DNA of 64,000 nt from Rhizomys pruinosus (Eukaryota; Chordata; Mammalia; Rodentia; Spalacidae), in NCBI GenBank assembly GCA_009823505.1, contig VZQC01008856.1:117490-181489 (forward strand), given 5' to 3'. Of the stretch, positions 32,977-44,462 are shown piece after piece. A model generated the notes under the pieces. It was not told the origin of the DNA, searched no databases, and saw only the letters and a list, made by a program, of their open reading frames with translations. Both the position numbers and the translations under genes were made by a program. The stretch's first letter is position 1. Every line of letters begins with the position of its first letter.

Positions 32977-33015
<39 letters not shown>
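32977..33015. repeat. (CA)19 microsatellite
   Basis: An uninterrupted CA repeat of about 39 bp in unique sequence. Confidence 0.95.
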
Positions 33016-33019
<4 letters not shown>

Positions 33020-33494
33020 CTCCAATGACAATGGTACACATTTGTCCTATGGGGTAAGGGGCTAGGAGATGCACATTAATCTATTTCTACATTTCTACCC
33101 TGTTTCCTTTTGGTTTAAGAGATATTTATCTTTGTTCATGCCCTGGCTATGGCTACTAAACAAGCAGCATCAGCAATTACTACAGCCTTCTAGGGTCCTT
33201 CTAGGAGACATGTAGTGCGCAGGCATTAGATGCAGAATCGTATTTGTCCTCTATGGTATGACATGGTGATATAAGAGAAATATACACAGTAAATACATCT
33301 CACAAACAGCTCATCCTATCTACTGTCTACTGCATTTTGAAACACGTATCAGGAAATAGCAGCTTTCAAAATACAGAAACTCCATTCTAAAATAGATCAC
33401 AACTAAAAATGAATTTAAATCATCACTTGAAATGGTACAAAATTATGAGAGTAAGAATACTCAAACTGTTAAAAACTGATCTCTCTATGGCTGA

Positions 33495-34330
33495 GAAACA
33501 TCTTAAAAAGTGTTCAACATCGCTAATAATTAAGGAAAGGCAAATTAAAACCACTTTAAGATATCATCTCACTCCAATAAGACTGGCTAAGATCAAGAAA
33601 ACAAATGATACCAAGTGCTGGAGAGGTTGTGGGGAAAGGGGAACACTCATCCACTGCTGGTGGGAGTGCAAACTTGTACAACCACTATGGAAAGCAGTAT
33701 GGAGAACCCTTAAAAGCCTCAAAATGAGCCTACCACCTGACCCAGCCATACCACTTCTGGGTATATATCCATCAGACTCTTCCTACAGCAGAGATACACG
33801 TACAGCCATGTTTATTGCAGCTACCTTCATGATAGCAAAGAGCTGGAACCAACCCAAGTGCCCCTCAACTGATGAGTGGATACAGAAAATGTGGTACAAC
33901 TACACAATGGAGTACTATGCAGCGGTAAAGAAAGATGACATCATGAAATTTGCAGGTAAATGAATGGAACTAGAAGATTTTATGCTAAGTGAAGTAACAC
34001 AGTCCCAGAAAAACAAAAGATGAATGGTATCCCTCATCTGTGGATGCTGGTACCAAGTACCTAGATGTAAGACAAAATGAGCAACATTAATATTATATTC
34101 CTCACAATCTAAAGACAACTGTGCTCTTGTATTGGGAAACCCTACACAGGTTCTAGAGCTGACCTAACATGTATTTTCAGACCTTGAACTTTTAGTATAT
34201 GGTGGAGGGTATATGTGCATCTTTTAGAGTAATATGGGATTAAAATGGAAAGATGTGACCTAAGAAATATGCTATGGAAATAGCATGCAGTTTTTTTTCC
34301 CAAAGGATACAATGTTAACATAGGTGCAAT
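33495..34330 (+). mobile_element. LINE-1, 5'-truncated 3' end
   Basis: An open stretch encodes the last about 155 residues of L1 ORF2, with '[19 protein letters not shown]', '[15 protein letters not shown]' and '[19 protein letters not shown]'. A stop at about 33961 comes slightly before the usual end, since the L1 frame continues with 'MELEDFMLSEVTQSQKNK'. A diverged 3'UTR follows. It is much better preserved than the copy at 10227 but still dead. The right limit is approximate. Confidence 0.88.
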
Positions 34331-35640
34331 GTAACAGGCTGGTGCAACTTAGCCTTCCTGGGTGCTTAATGACCATACCTGAAGTTCCTACCAATTTGGC
34401 CCAGGGACCTGGGCCTTTTTTTTTGCTCCTTGCCCTCAGAGGTCAACCAAGTCTTAGGGGATTATGCATGGGGGCATCTCTTGAAAAGTCCTGCAGAGGT
34501 GGGTCACCAGTCTTCCTGTTCAGGGAGGTCTTGGAGAGCCACTAAAGGGACTTCAGCCAGGGTCCAGTCTATAAAGAGGAAAGTCTGCTCATGCTTCAGA
34601 AAAGGAAGCCTGGTCTAGTAAGACCTGATTTTGTCTTCATGTGGATGGAACTGGTGGATGAGGAGCTGAAAGAAGCAAGGGGCTCCCCCCTCCCCCCAAA
34701 AAAATCCCTGAGAGACCCCTGAGGACCAGATCCTCAACTGACCTCAACAAAACAAAACCTTGGTTAATCTGGGCTATCCATATAGCCTTAAGCATCCAGA
34801 AGGAAAGTACAACCAGAAATAATCAATAAGACCAGAGAAACTGTAACGGAGACACAAAACTTGAGATCTTAGTAAAAAGACAAAAAGGAAAAAAGAGAGC
34901 ACATTTGTTTGGCCTGTCTTCAATTCTTACAGGCAGGTGTATATCCTCTGTGGATGCCACTGCTTTAGGTACTCCGCAGGACACGAGATATAGCTTTTTT
35001 TTTTTTTTACTTTTTAGCCTTCCAATGTGGACTGAGGACTGCTGAGATACCCAGCTTGTGAACTAAGCAGCTAATGGGAATTCAGCCTCGTCAGAATATG
35101 GACTGCCATTGTTGGATTACCTTGGCTGTATCATGGAGGCCAGTGCGGGGGGATCAAGACAGAATGTGTGCTTACTGGACTTCATTTGGGGGACTACGGA
35201 AGGGAAAGACCCCAAAGTGGAGCACAAGTGCAGGATTGATGGTTGTTTGGGCCAAGGAGGAGCCTTCGAGCACTTCCTTAAGGAAAATATGACATCTTTT
35301 AGGGGAAAAAACAGTCCTCCAATTCAAGTGATATGTGTATGTATGTATGTATATATGTGTATGTATGTACCTATATATTTATATGTTTACATATAACTAT
35401 GTATATACATATATGTATACATACTGAAGCAACACAAGTAGGAGAGAACAATAACAACAAAAGAATTAGAAAAAAACTCTGGAAAGACTCAGAAAAAGAT
35501 GCAGGACATGTAGGGCAGAGTCCAGGGACTCGGGTGGGAGGGGGCATGGAAAGGGAAGTAACTCTAGATTCGATTGAGAAATGATGTAAGACTTATGGGA
35601 AAAGTTTAACAACAAAAAAAAAATAATTTTGTGGAAAAAA
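34331..35640. other. Unresolved block, possibly old retroelement
   Basis: No family identified. It contains a C-rich 'ggctcccccctccccccaaa' patch, a T12 tract near 34997, a TATG/TATA-rich run (35334-35430) and ends in an A-rich tract near 35610. The A-rich end and lack of other landmarks allow an extended L1 3'UTR or an unrecognised LTR element. Confidence 0.35.
35334..35430. repeat. (TATG)n/(TA)n low-complexity tract
   Basis: Imperfect TATG and TATA units; the poly-Tyr/Met frames over it are artefacts. Confidence 0.85.
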
Positions 35641-35653
35641 ACCCCGATCTCTC

Positions 35654-35814
35654 GCTGGGCATGGTGGTGCATGCCTTTAATCCTAGCACTCAGGAGGCCG
35701 AGGCAGGTGGATCTTTGTGAATTCAAGGCCAGCCTGGTCTACACAGTGAGTTCCAGGCCAGCTGGGGCTACAGGGAGACCCTCTCTCAAAAAGAAAAAAA
35801 AAAAAAAAAAAAAA
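35654..35814 (+). mobile_element. B1 SINE
   Basis: Full-length B1 with a long pure A tail. A short target duplication (gatctc) is visible at 35646 and 35816. Confidence 0.93.
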
Positions 35815-35820
35815 AGATCT

Positions 35821-37024
35821 CATATCACCCACCAAGGACCAAATAATTTTAATAAGCAGTAGCAGCAGTGCAAAGTATTCTGGACTTTAGGTTGGTTTGG
35901 CTTACTTTTTAAGCAAAATGTGAATAATGATTATCTCCAAAATGTGCCTGTGATTTAAAATTATACAGCAGGGAGCACAAAAACACTTCGCTACCTTAAG
36001 CACAGGGCTCTCACGGCAGCAGTGGGTCGTTTACGTGGCTGCTGGATGTGGAGACACCGGCGCTTCATCAACTGGGCCCCTTAGGGCAGCACTGAATTAA
36101 TCCGACCCATGGTCTACAGACTGCAGCATAAATCATATTTACAGAACTGGCCACAATGTCATACTTATAAAAGGCCAAGAGTTTCTGCCACGGCAAATGA
36201 TTCCATTTGGCCTGGAAAAGTATGTGTTGAACTGATCTGAATGGTGCAGGAAAGACAGATTTTGGCTTGTCAGCTCTCTTAATTCATTAATCCCTAAGGT
36301 GACCCTTATCACCAAAATAGTTGGCCTCTCAAGCCTTTAAAAACTTAACGCATATTTCACCTAGTCTTTGAACTTGAACTACATTTCTGCCTCCATGTCC
36401 CCCTACAAATTAATCAACACTCAATGCTGGGCAGGTTCCTCCTGACAGATCAGAGTTCCATTAAATGCTCGAGTTTCCCTCTGTACCATCAGCAATTACT
36501 TTTCTCTCATACTATATGTAATAAATGTTAGGCTTATTCGTAGTGGATCTTGAATAGTTGTCCCGAACGATCTTGAGCACTTTCCCAGAGGGCTTTCTAA
36601 TTCCAGGCATTTCAGACCACATCTTACTGGAACACTCCATTCTAACAAGGTTTTGATAACTTTAGCACAAGCTAGAGTGCCCCATCAAGAATTCCCACTC
36701 CCATACAATAACATCTCATAATTTTAAGAAACAGTACAGACCTGGCTTCCAGTCGCAGCTCATCCTCACCTGCAACTCTGGTTTCATCGTTTCTAAAAAG
36801 GAAATGCCTTTTCCTCATCTGTACTCTGGCCAACTAGGTCTACTAAACAAAAGCATGAAAGGTGCTTGTGGAGACTCTGTGAAGGATACTACCACTGGAG
36901 TACTTCAAGACTTCTGTCCAGGGAAGTCTAATTTTTGTAATACAGCTTAAATGGCCTTTAGCTACTTTCCAAAGTGTTTAGGTCCATGTAAATGAAAAAT
37001 GGTACTATGAAGATTAGGAGCTCA
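35821..37024. other. Repeat-free unique island
   Basis: 1.2 kb with no recognised repeat, bordered by SINEs. It contains AT-rich homeodomain-type words (e.g. cttaattcattaatcc near 36279, gaattaatccgac near 36093). No exon-like frame. It could be conserved regulatory DNA; that is inference. Confidence 0.45.
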
Positions 37025-37330
37025 GGGCTGGGGAGATGGTTCAGTGGATACAGTGCTTGTGATGACTAGAATTGGGATTTCCCATCATCCACATAAAAGC
37101 CAGGCAGATGTGGTGCTGCCTGTAATCCACGTGCTCCAGAGGCAGCACAGAGGAGCCTAGGGCAAGCTGGCTAGCCAGAGCAGCTCAGTGGGTGAGCACG
37201 GGATTCAGAGAAAGAAGACCTTGCCTAGTATGTAAAGCGGGGAGAGACCAAGGAAGACATTCAATACCAGCCTCTGGCCTCCGCATGCAGGGGCACGCAC
37301 CTGCACACAAACACCCCCATACATACACGC
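37025..37330 (+). mobile_element. B4-type SINE, old
   Basis: 'gctggggagatggttcagtg' head, 'gtggtgctgcctgtaatcca' B1-like middle, 'accagcctctggcctccgca' and a CA-rich end: the same composite layout as at 48958. Confidence 0.75.
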
Positions 37331-37745
37331 TGGGCGGGTAGGCCAGGTAAACAGGGCTGGGGCTGGAATATTCTAGATTTGAAAAGAAGCACAAGGCACA
37401 CAGAAGATTAGAGGTACAAACAAGGAAGAGGCTGGAGGCTGGGACACAGAGCGCATAAACAAGGTTCTCATGATGACAGAGAGGGGAGCCTTTCAGAGCC
37501 CCTTTAAGAGGGGCATCTCAGGGCCAGGGAAGGACCACTATGTAAAAATGCAATGCAAATTAAACATGAAAGGACATACATATAGATACAAATTTTCAGC
37601 AAGCAAAAATTATAGAAAATCACTTATTTAAAAAAAATCACTGGGATAATCTTAATCTCTCAAAATTTCTCAAAATCTCTCTCCTTCACTTATACAAAGG
37701 TTTTCTAAAATTTCAAGGAAGATTTGAGCACATAAAATATCCACG
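37331..37745. other. Unique sequence, no gene seen
   Basis: No repeat family or exon recognised. Confidence 0.5.
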
Positions 37746-38120
37746 GGGCTGGAGAGATGGCCTAGCGATTAAAAGCGCCGACCGCTCTTACAGAGGACCC
37801 GGGTTCGATCCCCAGCACCCACATGGCGGCCGAGAGCCGTCTGAAACTCCAATTCCAGGAGAACTCCAGTTCCAGGGGAATCCGACATCCTCTTCTGACC
37901 TCCGCTGCATTGCACGACACAGGTGCACAAACTTGCATGCAGACAGTACATTCATACACATACAGAAATAAATAAATGTCGGGCGTAGTGGTGCACGCCT
38001 TTAATCCTAGCACTTGGGAGGCAGAGGTACGCGAATCTCTGTGAGTTGGAGGCCAGCCTGGTCTACAGAGTGAGTTCCAGGACAGCCAGCGCTACAGGGA
38101 GACCCTGTCTCAAAAAAAAA
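37746..38120 (+). mobile_element. B2-B1 chimeric SINE
   Basis: 37746-37976 is a young B2 with the 17-bp duplication. 37977-38120 is a B1 fused directly to its AATAAATAAAT tail. The fused unit, not each part, is flanked by atccac (about 37739-37744 and 38122-38127), and no second copy of the B2 tail follows the B1. This favours a single insertion of a chimeric RNA or template-switch product over B1 insertion into the tail. Confidence 0.85.
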
Positions 38121-38208
38121 AATCCACAATGGGGTTTCATTTCTAAGAAGAAACAGCCTATCCTTAGGTCCTCCCAAAGATACCCTCAGCCTGAAAGTCA
38201 AGAGTCAG

Positions 38209-38210
<2 letters not shown>

Positions 38211-38270
<60 letters not shown>

Positions 38271-39075
38271 CTCTCCCTCCCTCCCTCTCTCCTCTCCCTC
38301 TCTCTCTCCTCTCTCTCCCCTCTCTCCTCTCTCTCTCCCTCCCTCTCCTCCTCCTCTCTCCTCTCTCTCTTCTCTCTCCTCCTCTCTTCCTCTCTCTCTC
38401 CTTTCTCTCCCTCTCTCCTCCCTCCTCTCTCCTCTCTCTTCTCTCTCTCCCTCTCTCTCTCCCTCTCTCCTCCTCTCTCTCCCTCTTTCTCTCCCTCTCT
38501 CTCCTCCTCTCTCTTCTCTCTCTCCCTCTCCTCTCTCTCCCTCTTCTCTCTCTCCCTCTCTCCTCTCTCCCTCTCTCTCTCCCCCTCTTTCTCTCTCCTC
38601 CTCTCCTCTCTCCCTCTCCTGTCTCTCTCCCCCTCTCCCTCCCTCCCTCTCTCTCCTCTCTCTCTCCCTCTCCTCCTCTCTCTCTCCCTCTCCTCTCTCC
38701 CTCCCTCTCTCTCCTCTCTCTCCCTCTCTCCTCTCTCTCCCTCTCCTCTCTCTCTCCCTCTCCTCTCTCTCCCTCTCCTCTCTCTCTCCCTCTCCTCTCT
38801 CTCTCCCTCTCTCTTCCTCCCTCTCTCCCCCTCTCCTCTCTCTCTCCCTCTCCTCTCTCTCTCCTCTCTCTCCCTCTCCTCTCTCTCCCTCTCCTCTCTC
38901 TCCCTCTCCTCTCTCTCTCCCCCTCTCTCTCCCTCTCTCTCCCCCTCTCTCTCCCACCCTCTCTCTCCCTCCCTCTCTCTCCTCCCTCTCTCCCTCTCTC
39001 CCTCTCTCCCCCTCTCTCTCCCTCCCTCTCTCTCTTCCTCCCTCTCTCTCCCCCTCTCTCTCCCTCTCTCTCTCC
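38211..39075. repeat. 865-bp polypyrimidine (CT/CCT) tract
   Basis: Pure TC dinucleotides at the left grade into mixed CTCT, CCT and CCCT units. I count only two purines in the whole run (G at 38621, A at 38956). The 379-codon plus-strand and 306-codon minus-strand frames across it (poly Ser/Leu/Pro and Arg/Glu/Gly) are compositional artefacts. Such mirror-like polypurine-polypyrimidine DNA can form triplex (H-DNA). Confidence 0.97.
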
Positions 39076-39622
39076 GTGGCAGGCAGCACAGGAGCCTTAG
39101 GAATCACCTCCCACAGCTCTTCCACTTGCTTTGCTCCTCTTCGAAGAAGTTGTCTGCTCTAACCAGCCAGAGCCCCGGGGGTTAATTCAAGGGTGTCTTT
39201 TTCTCAGATTTGAAAGGAGGACCAGGAATCATATCTCAGCTCTTTTCTATCATAATTAACAATAACAATCTTAGGATTTTTAAAATGTTTCACCTCCCTT
39301 ACATAATAAACATATTACGTATTCATATAATATTCTGGAAACTTTTTCTCTTTCATCAGAAACTATAATATCCTGATACTGAAAGCAATTCCATTTCCAT
39401 GCATCTGCCCTGAAAGGAAAAAAATACTCATGGTATTTCCTTTGCCTGTCTCTGAAGAGCATAATATTTTATCATCTTCTGGATGTTCACATAATTTACA
39501 AGAGGATAAAAAAGTAAGATCAAACACTACTAGTTTTTTCTTTCTCTCACAATTTATATGTATAGCCTACTTTTCCAATGTTATTAAGACTTCAAAAATT
39601 CAATTAACTCAAAATCAACTTC
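39076..39622. other. Unique sequence, no gene seen
   Basis: No repeat family or exon recognised. Confidence 0.5.
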
Positions 39623-39838
39623 TGGCCTAGAGGGATGGTTCAGCAATTAAGGGCACAGGCTGCTCTTGTGGAGGACCCAGGTTTGATTCCCAGCACCCAC
39701 ATGGCTAATAACCATCAGTAACTCCAGTTCCAGGGGATCTGACACCTCCTTCTGACCTCCATGGGCATTGCACAACACAGGTATACTTACATACATGCAG
39801 GCAATACACTCATACACAAAAAATAAAAATAATAAAGT
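39623..39838 (+). mobile_element. B2 SINE, left arm of an inverted pair
   Basis: Recognisable A box ('ggttcagcaattaagggcac'), B box ('aggtttgattcccagc') and an A-rich tail. It runs directly into the tail of an oppositely oriented B2. Confidence 0.92.
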
Positions 39839-39839
39839 T

Positions 39840-40080
39840 TTTATTTATTTTTTTTATTTTATTTATTTCTGTATGTATATGAATGTACTGTCTGCATGCA
39901 GGTTTGTGCACCATGTCGTGCAATGCCACGGAGGTCAGAAGAGGGTGTCGGATTCCCCTGGAATTGGAGTTCTCCTAGAATTGGAGTTTCAGACAGTTCT
40001 CGGCTGCCATGTGGGTGCTGGGGATCGAACCCGGGTCCTCTGCAAGAGCAGTCGGCACTCTTAACCGCTAGGCCATCTCT
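39840..40080 (-). mobile_element. B2 SINE, 17-bp duplication subfamily, right arm
   Basis: Minus-strand B2 with duplicated centre and CpG-rich head. It ends at 'aggccatctct', lacking the first few bases of the consensus. The flanks aaagttttta / aaagtattta may be its target duplication. Confidence 0.93.
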
Positions 40081-40175
40081 AAAGTATTTAAAAAATCAAT
40101 TTCCAATATTATAAAATTTAAGACTTCAATAACCACAAATTTTGCCTTTAAAAAACAATAAAAATAACTGAGGTA

Positions 40176-40410
40176 CTGGAGCTGGAGAGATGGCTCAGTG
40201 GCTAAGAGCGCCGACTGCTCTTGCAGAGGACCCGGGTTCAATTCCCAGCACCCACATGGCAGCTAAGAACCGTCTTTAACTCCAGTTCCAGGGGAATCCA
40301 ACACCCTCTTCTGACCTCCGCGGCATCGCACGACATGGATGGACAAACCGACATGCAGATAGTACACTCATACACATAAAAAAAATAAAAAATTATTAAA
40401 AAAATAATAA
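40176..40410 (+). mobile_element. B2 SINE, without the 17-bp duplication
   Basis: Full length, with 'gcgccgactgctcttgcaga', an intact B box and 'tgacctccgcggcatcgcac'. Third B2 within 800 bp (order + - +). Confidence 0.95.
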
Positions 40411-40567
40411 CAGGTATATAAAAATCAAATTAGATCATATATATATCTACAAAAATTAGATTTTGACTAAAAATGTCGTTTCATGACCTTTATGCATATT
40501 ATTTACTTATTGCAGTTTATTGTGTCTCCTCACCAGCATTCATGACTATAGAAAAATAACTGCTTTA

Positions 40568-40685
40568 GGCCAGGTATGGTGGTGCATGCCTTTAATCCCA
40601 GTACTCTCTGTGAGTTCAGTCCAGTATGGTCTACAAAGTGAGTTCGAGGAGAGTTGGAGATGCAGAAAGATCTTGTCTCAAAAAA

Positions 40686-40716
<31 letters not shown>
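40568..40716 (+). mobile_element. B1 SINE with internal deletion
   Basis: Normal B1 start ('ggccaggtatggtggtgcat') but the 'gggaggcagaggcaggcgga' segment is missing. A long A tail ends the copy. Confidence 0.9.
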
Positions 40717-40720
<4 letters not shown>

Positions 40721-41437
40721 GCTTTATACTCAGTTTAAAAATAAAAGCTATACTCTAAAACTGAATTTTAAAAAATTTCCCCTACATCTGTCTTTTTCAT
40801 GCTTGTTATTACAGAAGTGTCGCCCAGCTTTCAAGCCCAGTGCTCGTGCATTCCATGGGCCCTGTGAAACCTGGCACTTCTCATTCAGAAGCTACTGAGG
40901 TGCTGCTGATTTAAAATGTTTTCTATGCTTACAATTTCCCAAGAGTCTTGCCAACGAGAATCCTTAGCTGGTTTTCCTTTGAGCTCCAGCACCCTAACCA
41001 CTCAGCTTTTCCATTCTAGGTGTCTCTGCTAGAATGAAATGCACGTTTCCCTCACAGGGTTACTCTGACACTGACACCAATGTATCACAGAACTATGAAC
41101 TATCATTGTACAAGTGATAAGTATCACCCCCCCCCAAAAATAAACACAACTTTAACCTGTGTTATATGAGGAACCTTTACTGTACTTTACAACTCGGGCT
41201 GTTTACCACATTAGAGCACTAGCAGTGCACCAGAGAAAGGATGGTGCAGTGAAGACCAATCAGAAAAACAAAACCCAAAGTAAAAAAGTGACTTGTGCAG
41301 GTCAAATCCAGAACTGCTATTTACTGGCTGTATCAACACAGACAAGTCACCGCTCTATGGAAATGGAGCTTCCCAACGCCAAGTCTTAGATTCTGGCCTC
41401 AAACTCAGTATGTATCTGGAAAGAACCTTTAACTTTT
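40717..41437. other. Mostly unique; MIR relic at about 41296-41365
   Basis: 'gaactgctatttactggctg' followed by 'gacaagtcaccgctctatgg' fits a MIR core. The remainder is not recognised and no exon is supported. Confidence 0.45.
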
Positions 41438-41574
41438 TATCTCCCTGCCTCCAACTCTCGAGCACTACGATTACAGGCATGCACTACCCTGACCAGTTTA
41501 TGGACACTAGAGAATGACCCAGGGCCTCCTACATTGAGGGCAAACACTCTACCAACTGAGCTACTCAGCTGGGT
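41438..41574 (-). mobile_element. B4/RSINE1-type composite SINE
   Basis: B1-like text ('ttacaggcatgcactaccct') is followed on the right by an inverted ID-like head ('ctaccaactgagctactcag'). This is the order expected for a minus-strand B4. Confidence 0.6.
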
Positions 41575-43143
41575 GTTTGGGATGATGCAAAGTAATAATC
41601 AAAGGAAGTGGTTGGATGATGTCCTCATCACAGTGCTTGGCACACGGGAAGCGCAGTAAGTGGTAGCTTCTTTTAAAGACCTATTTACCAATTCAGGAAC
41701 TAAGAATGCCTTCAGAGACTCAAAATCATTAATTATACTTTTTCAGGGAGCTGGCCACATCACACTGGATCACAGGATTCAACACACATCCTGTTTTTTT
41801 GGCACTTAGTAATTCTGGAGAGTTAATTAGAAAGTGGAATTTATTTTAGGAAAGAAATGCAAACAGCTAGACTGAGTTAATCAATTATGCAAAGCTGTAT
41901 GGTCAGGAGGCAGACCAAGCCTTACCAAACAGCCCCCCGAGATGGGACTTTGCAACATGAGCCGGAAAGCCCATCACCTTTATCTATGACAGCTGGGAAG
42001 GATCAGTCATGGGCCTCCAAATGCTCACACTTCAATAGAGAAAATAATCCCGAAGTGACTTTCAGCTCAGACTCTCAGTAAACCCAGACTACTGTGTTTT
42101 TTCTTTCAAGGAGAATTTATTAGTATTTATAATCTGCCAACCCCTATGCTGGGCTGTGGGGATAAAAAGCAAGAAAAGCAGTCCAAAGCTCTTTCCAGTT
42201 TGAAACCTGAGAATAGTTCCTCTGTGTTTAGAAAACTCCCAAGCCTAATGTGGAGTGGAGAAGTCTGGTAAACTACAGCATGAGCCAAAGGGCACATGTT
42301 GTATCTTACCCAAGAAGAACAGAATCCTCCACTACCCATGGCTGAATACTCTTCCCAGTTCTTGCCTTTGAACCAGGAATGTTCCCTTGGTTCTGGAACC
42401 ACACAACCATAAAAGAAAGAACAAAGTATCTCCAGCACTGTTCCACTGGTTGGACAGTGCTGCCCTGCCCTGTCCTCCTTCCTACCAGATCCACAGCAAG
42501 TGCTCACCCCCCAGCCAGTGGCTAGCTCAAGAATTCTCCTTTCTGCAGAACTATGGATGATGCTTCCTGAAGCACACTGCCCTTCCATATGCCAGATGAA
42601 AGCTTCTGGAGGGTGACAATGGCTGCTTCTTGCTTGTAGAGACTCCTGAGCACTGAATGTACTGTTTTTTAATATTCCACAGCCTTGACGTCATCAATGA
42701 TGTGAACAAAATAAGGACAGGTGAGGTTAGGGCAGGGAGGGGCAGGTCTCCTCCACGAGGGCTGAAGTAGAGTGTCTGAGGCCCACCACTGCCCAGTCAA
42801 CAGCAGCACTGTGTCTACAACCCTTCTCCTTCCCAGAGTGCCCAAGCTGACCATACCAAAGCTGACCATGACATCCACCCGTTCCATCCTGGCTTCCTCT
42901 AGCATCCTCAACCCCACTCTCCTCTCTGCTTCAGAGCCACTATAAACTCCAATTCAAAAGAAAAACACCTGCCAGCCTCCACAAGGCTGGGCCCAGGTAC
43001 AGGCTTTCACACATGAACCAAGAACAAGTTCCATTTCTGGACCTAAGCCATCAGATGAGCTGAGAGAGGGTTAGCACAGCAGGACCAGCTGACCAGAAAT
43101 AACTCCTGCCTTTGTTTTCCAAATAGTAAGGAAAAGGGAGCCC
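41575..43143. other. Unique sequence, 1.6 kb, no gene seen
   Basis: No clear repeat. A 153-codon minus-strand frame at 42127-42588 has no recognisable domain and no obvious splice context, so it is left out. Confidence 0.5.
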
Positions 43144-43154
43144 AATTTATGAAT

Positions 43155-43314
43155 TTTTTTTTTTTTTTTTGGTATTTTTGAGACAGGGTCTCCCTTTAGT
43201 CCCAGCTATCCTGGAGCTTGCTCTGTAGACCAGGCTGGCCTTGAACTCACAGAGATCCGCCTGCCTCTGCCTCCCAAGTGCTAGGATTAAAGGCATGTGC
43301 CACCACACCCAGCT
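43155..43314 (-). mobile_element. B1 SINE
   Basis: Full-length B1 with a perfect 11-bp target-site duplication, aatttatgaat, at 43144-43154 and 43315-43325. Confidence 0.96.
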
Positions 43315-43361
43315 AATTTATGAATGTTTAACCAAAGGCCAGGGCTCCATTTTCAGCTGTT

Positions 43362-43449
43362 TATTTTTTTTATTTTATATTATATTTTTACTTTATTTAT
43401 ATTATACTATATTGTGTGTGTGTGTGTATTGTATTATATTATATTATAT
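43362..43449. repeat. (TTATA)n AT-rich tract with (GT)n
   Basis: TTATA-type units with an internal GT stretch, probably the expanded tail of the minus-strand B1 that follows. Confidence 0.8.
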
Positions 43450-43593
43450 TTTGGTCTTTTTTGAGACAGGGTTTCTCTGTAGCTCCAGCTGACCTGGAAC
43501 TCACTATGTAGAGTGGGCTGGTCTCCATCTCACAGAGATCTGCCTGCCTCTGCCTCCCAAGAGCTAGGACTAAAGGCACTACCATGCCCAGCT
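43450..43593 (-). mobile_element. B1 SINE
   Basis: Full-length but more diverged B1 ('ggaactcactatgtagagtg', 'ctgcctctgcctcccaagag'). The TTATA-rich tract on its left is its likely tail. Confidence 0.92.
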
Positions 43594-43964
43594 ACTTGTT
43601 TTTTAATCATTTCTTTGAAATAACATTGTTACTAGTTTTCCCACTGAAACAGTAAGATAACAAGGCAGACAAGAAAATCATATTACAACAAGTAATTCAG
43701 CACTAAGGCTTCCAAACTCAGGAGCTATGGTCCCTGTTACACTTCCTAAGGGCTCCTCTGATCCCAGCTACAGTGGAAGCATCAGGACCCATTCAGGTCT
43801 AACTGGAGGACAGAGGTTCCAGAGTGTGTTTATTCAAGACAGAACTTCTTAAACACAGTACAGGGTGGGCATTTTTAAAAGTAGAAAATAATTATGTAGC
43901 ATTCTTTGCATGTTTATGTTACTCACTGAACCCCTAATCAAAATGGCTTTTCAATCAACCTTTA

Positions 43965-44213
43965 TTTATTTTTTTTAGAATACTTTCTTTTTTAAAATTT
44001 TATTTATTTTTGTATATGTATGAATGTACTGTCTGCATGTAGATTTGTGCACCCGTGTTGTACAATGCCGCGGAGGTCAGAAGAGGGCGTCAGATTCCCC
44101 TGGAAATGGAGTTAAAGACAGTTCTCAGCCACCATGTGGGTGCTGGGGATCGAACCCGGGTCCTCTACAAGAGCAGTTGGCGCTCTTAACTGCTAGGCCA
44201 TCTCTCCAGCCCC
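43965..44213 (-). mobile_element. B2 SINE, without the 17-bp duplication
   Basis: Full length with CpG-rich head on the right and the CTCF-like block 'cagaagagggcgtcagattc'. A perfect 14-bp target-site duplication, tcaatcaaccttta, lies at 43951-43964 and 44214-44227. Confidence 0.97.
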
Positions 44214-44342
44214 TCAATCAACCTTTAAAAGAATTAGCATATACACATTATGTAATGACTGACTAGGACAATATCTGCTTCTTTAGATTTTAACACACAT
44301 TTTTCTTTCATTAATAATCTGTCTAGGAAATACACTTTCACA

Positions 44343-44455
44343 CTGCTAGCCATGGTGGCAAACATACCTGTAATCTCAGAATCGGAGACACTGAGACAGG
44401 AGAAGAGTGCATTCCAGGCCAACCGGGGTTATATAACAAAAATTTGTCTCAAAAA
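44343..44455 (+). mobile_element. Old B1-like SINE
   Basis: 'gctagccatggtggcaaaca', 'gagacactgagacaggagaa' and a CAAAA tail follow B1 order, with heavy divergence. Confidence 0.65.
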
Positions 44456-44462
44456 ACTGTCA

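Noticed and set aside
38046..39185. 379-codon plus-strand frame and 306-codon minus-strand frame, the longest in the window
   Set aside because: They are produced by the polypyrimidine tract (Ser/Leu/Pro repeats and Arg/Glu/Gly repeats) plus part of a B1; no real protein composition.
42127..42588. 153-codon minus-strand frame as a possible exon
   Set aside because: No conserved motif, and composition similar to surrounding non-coding DNA.
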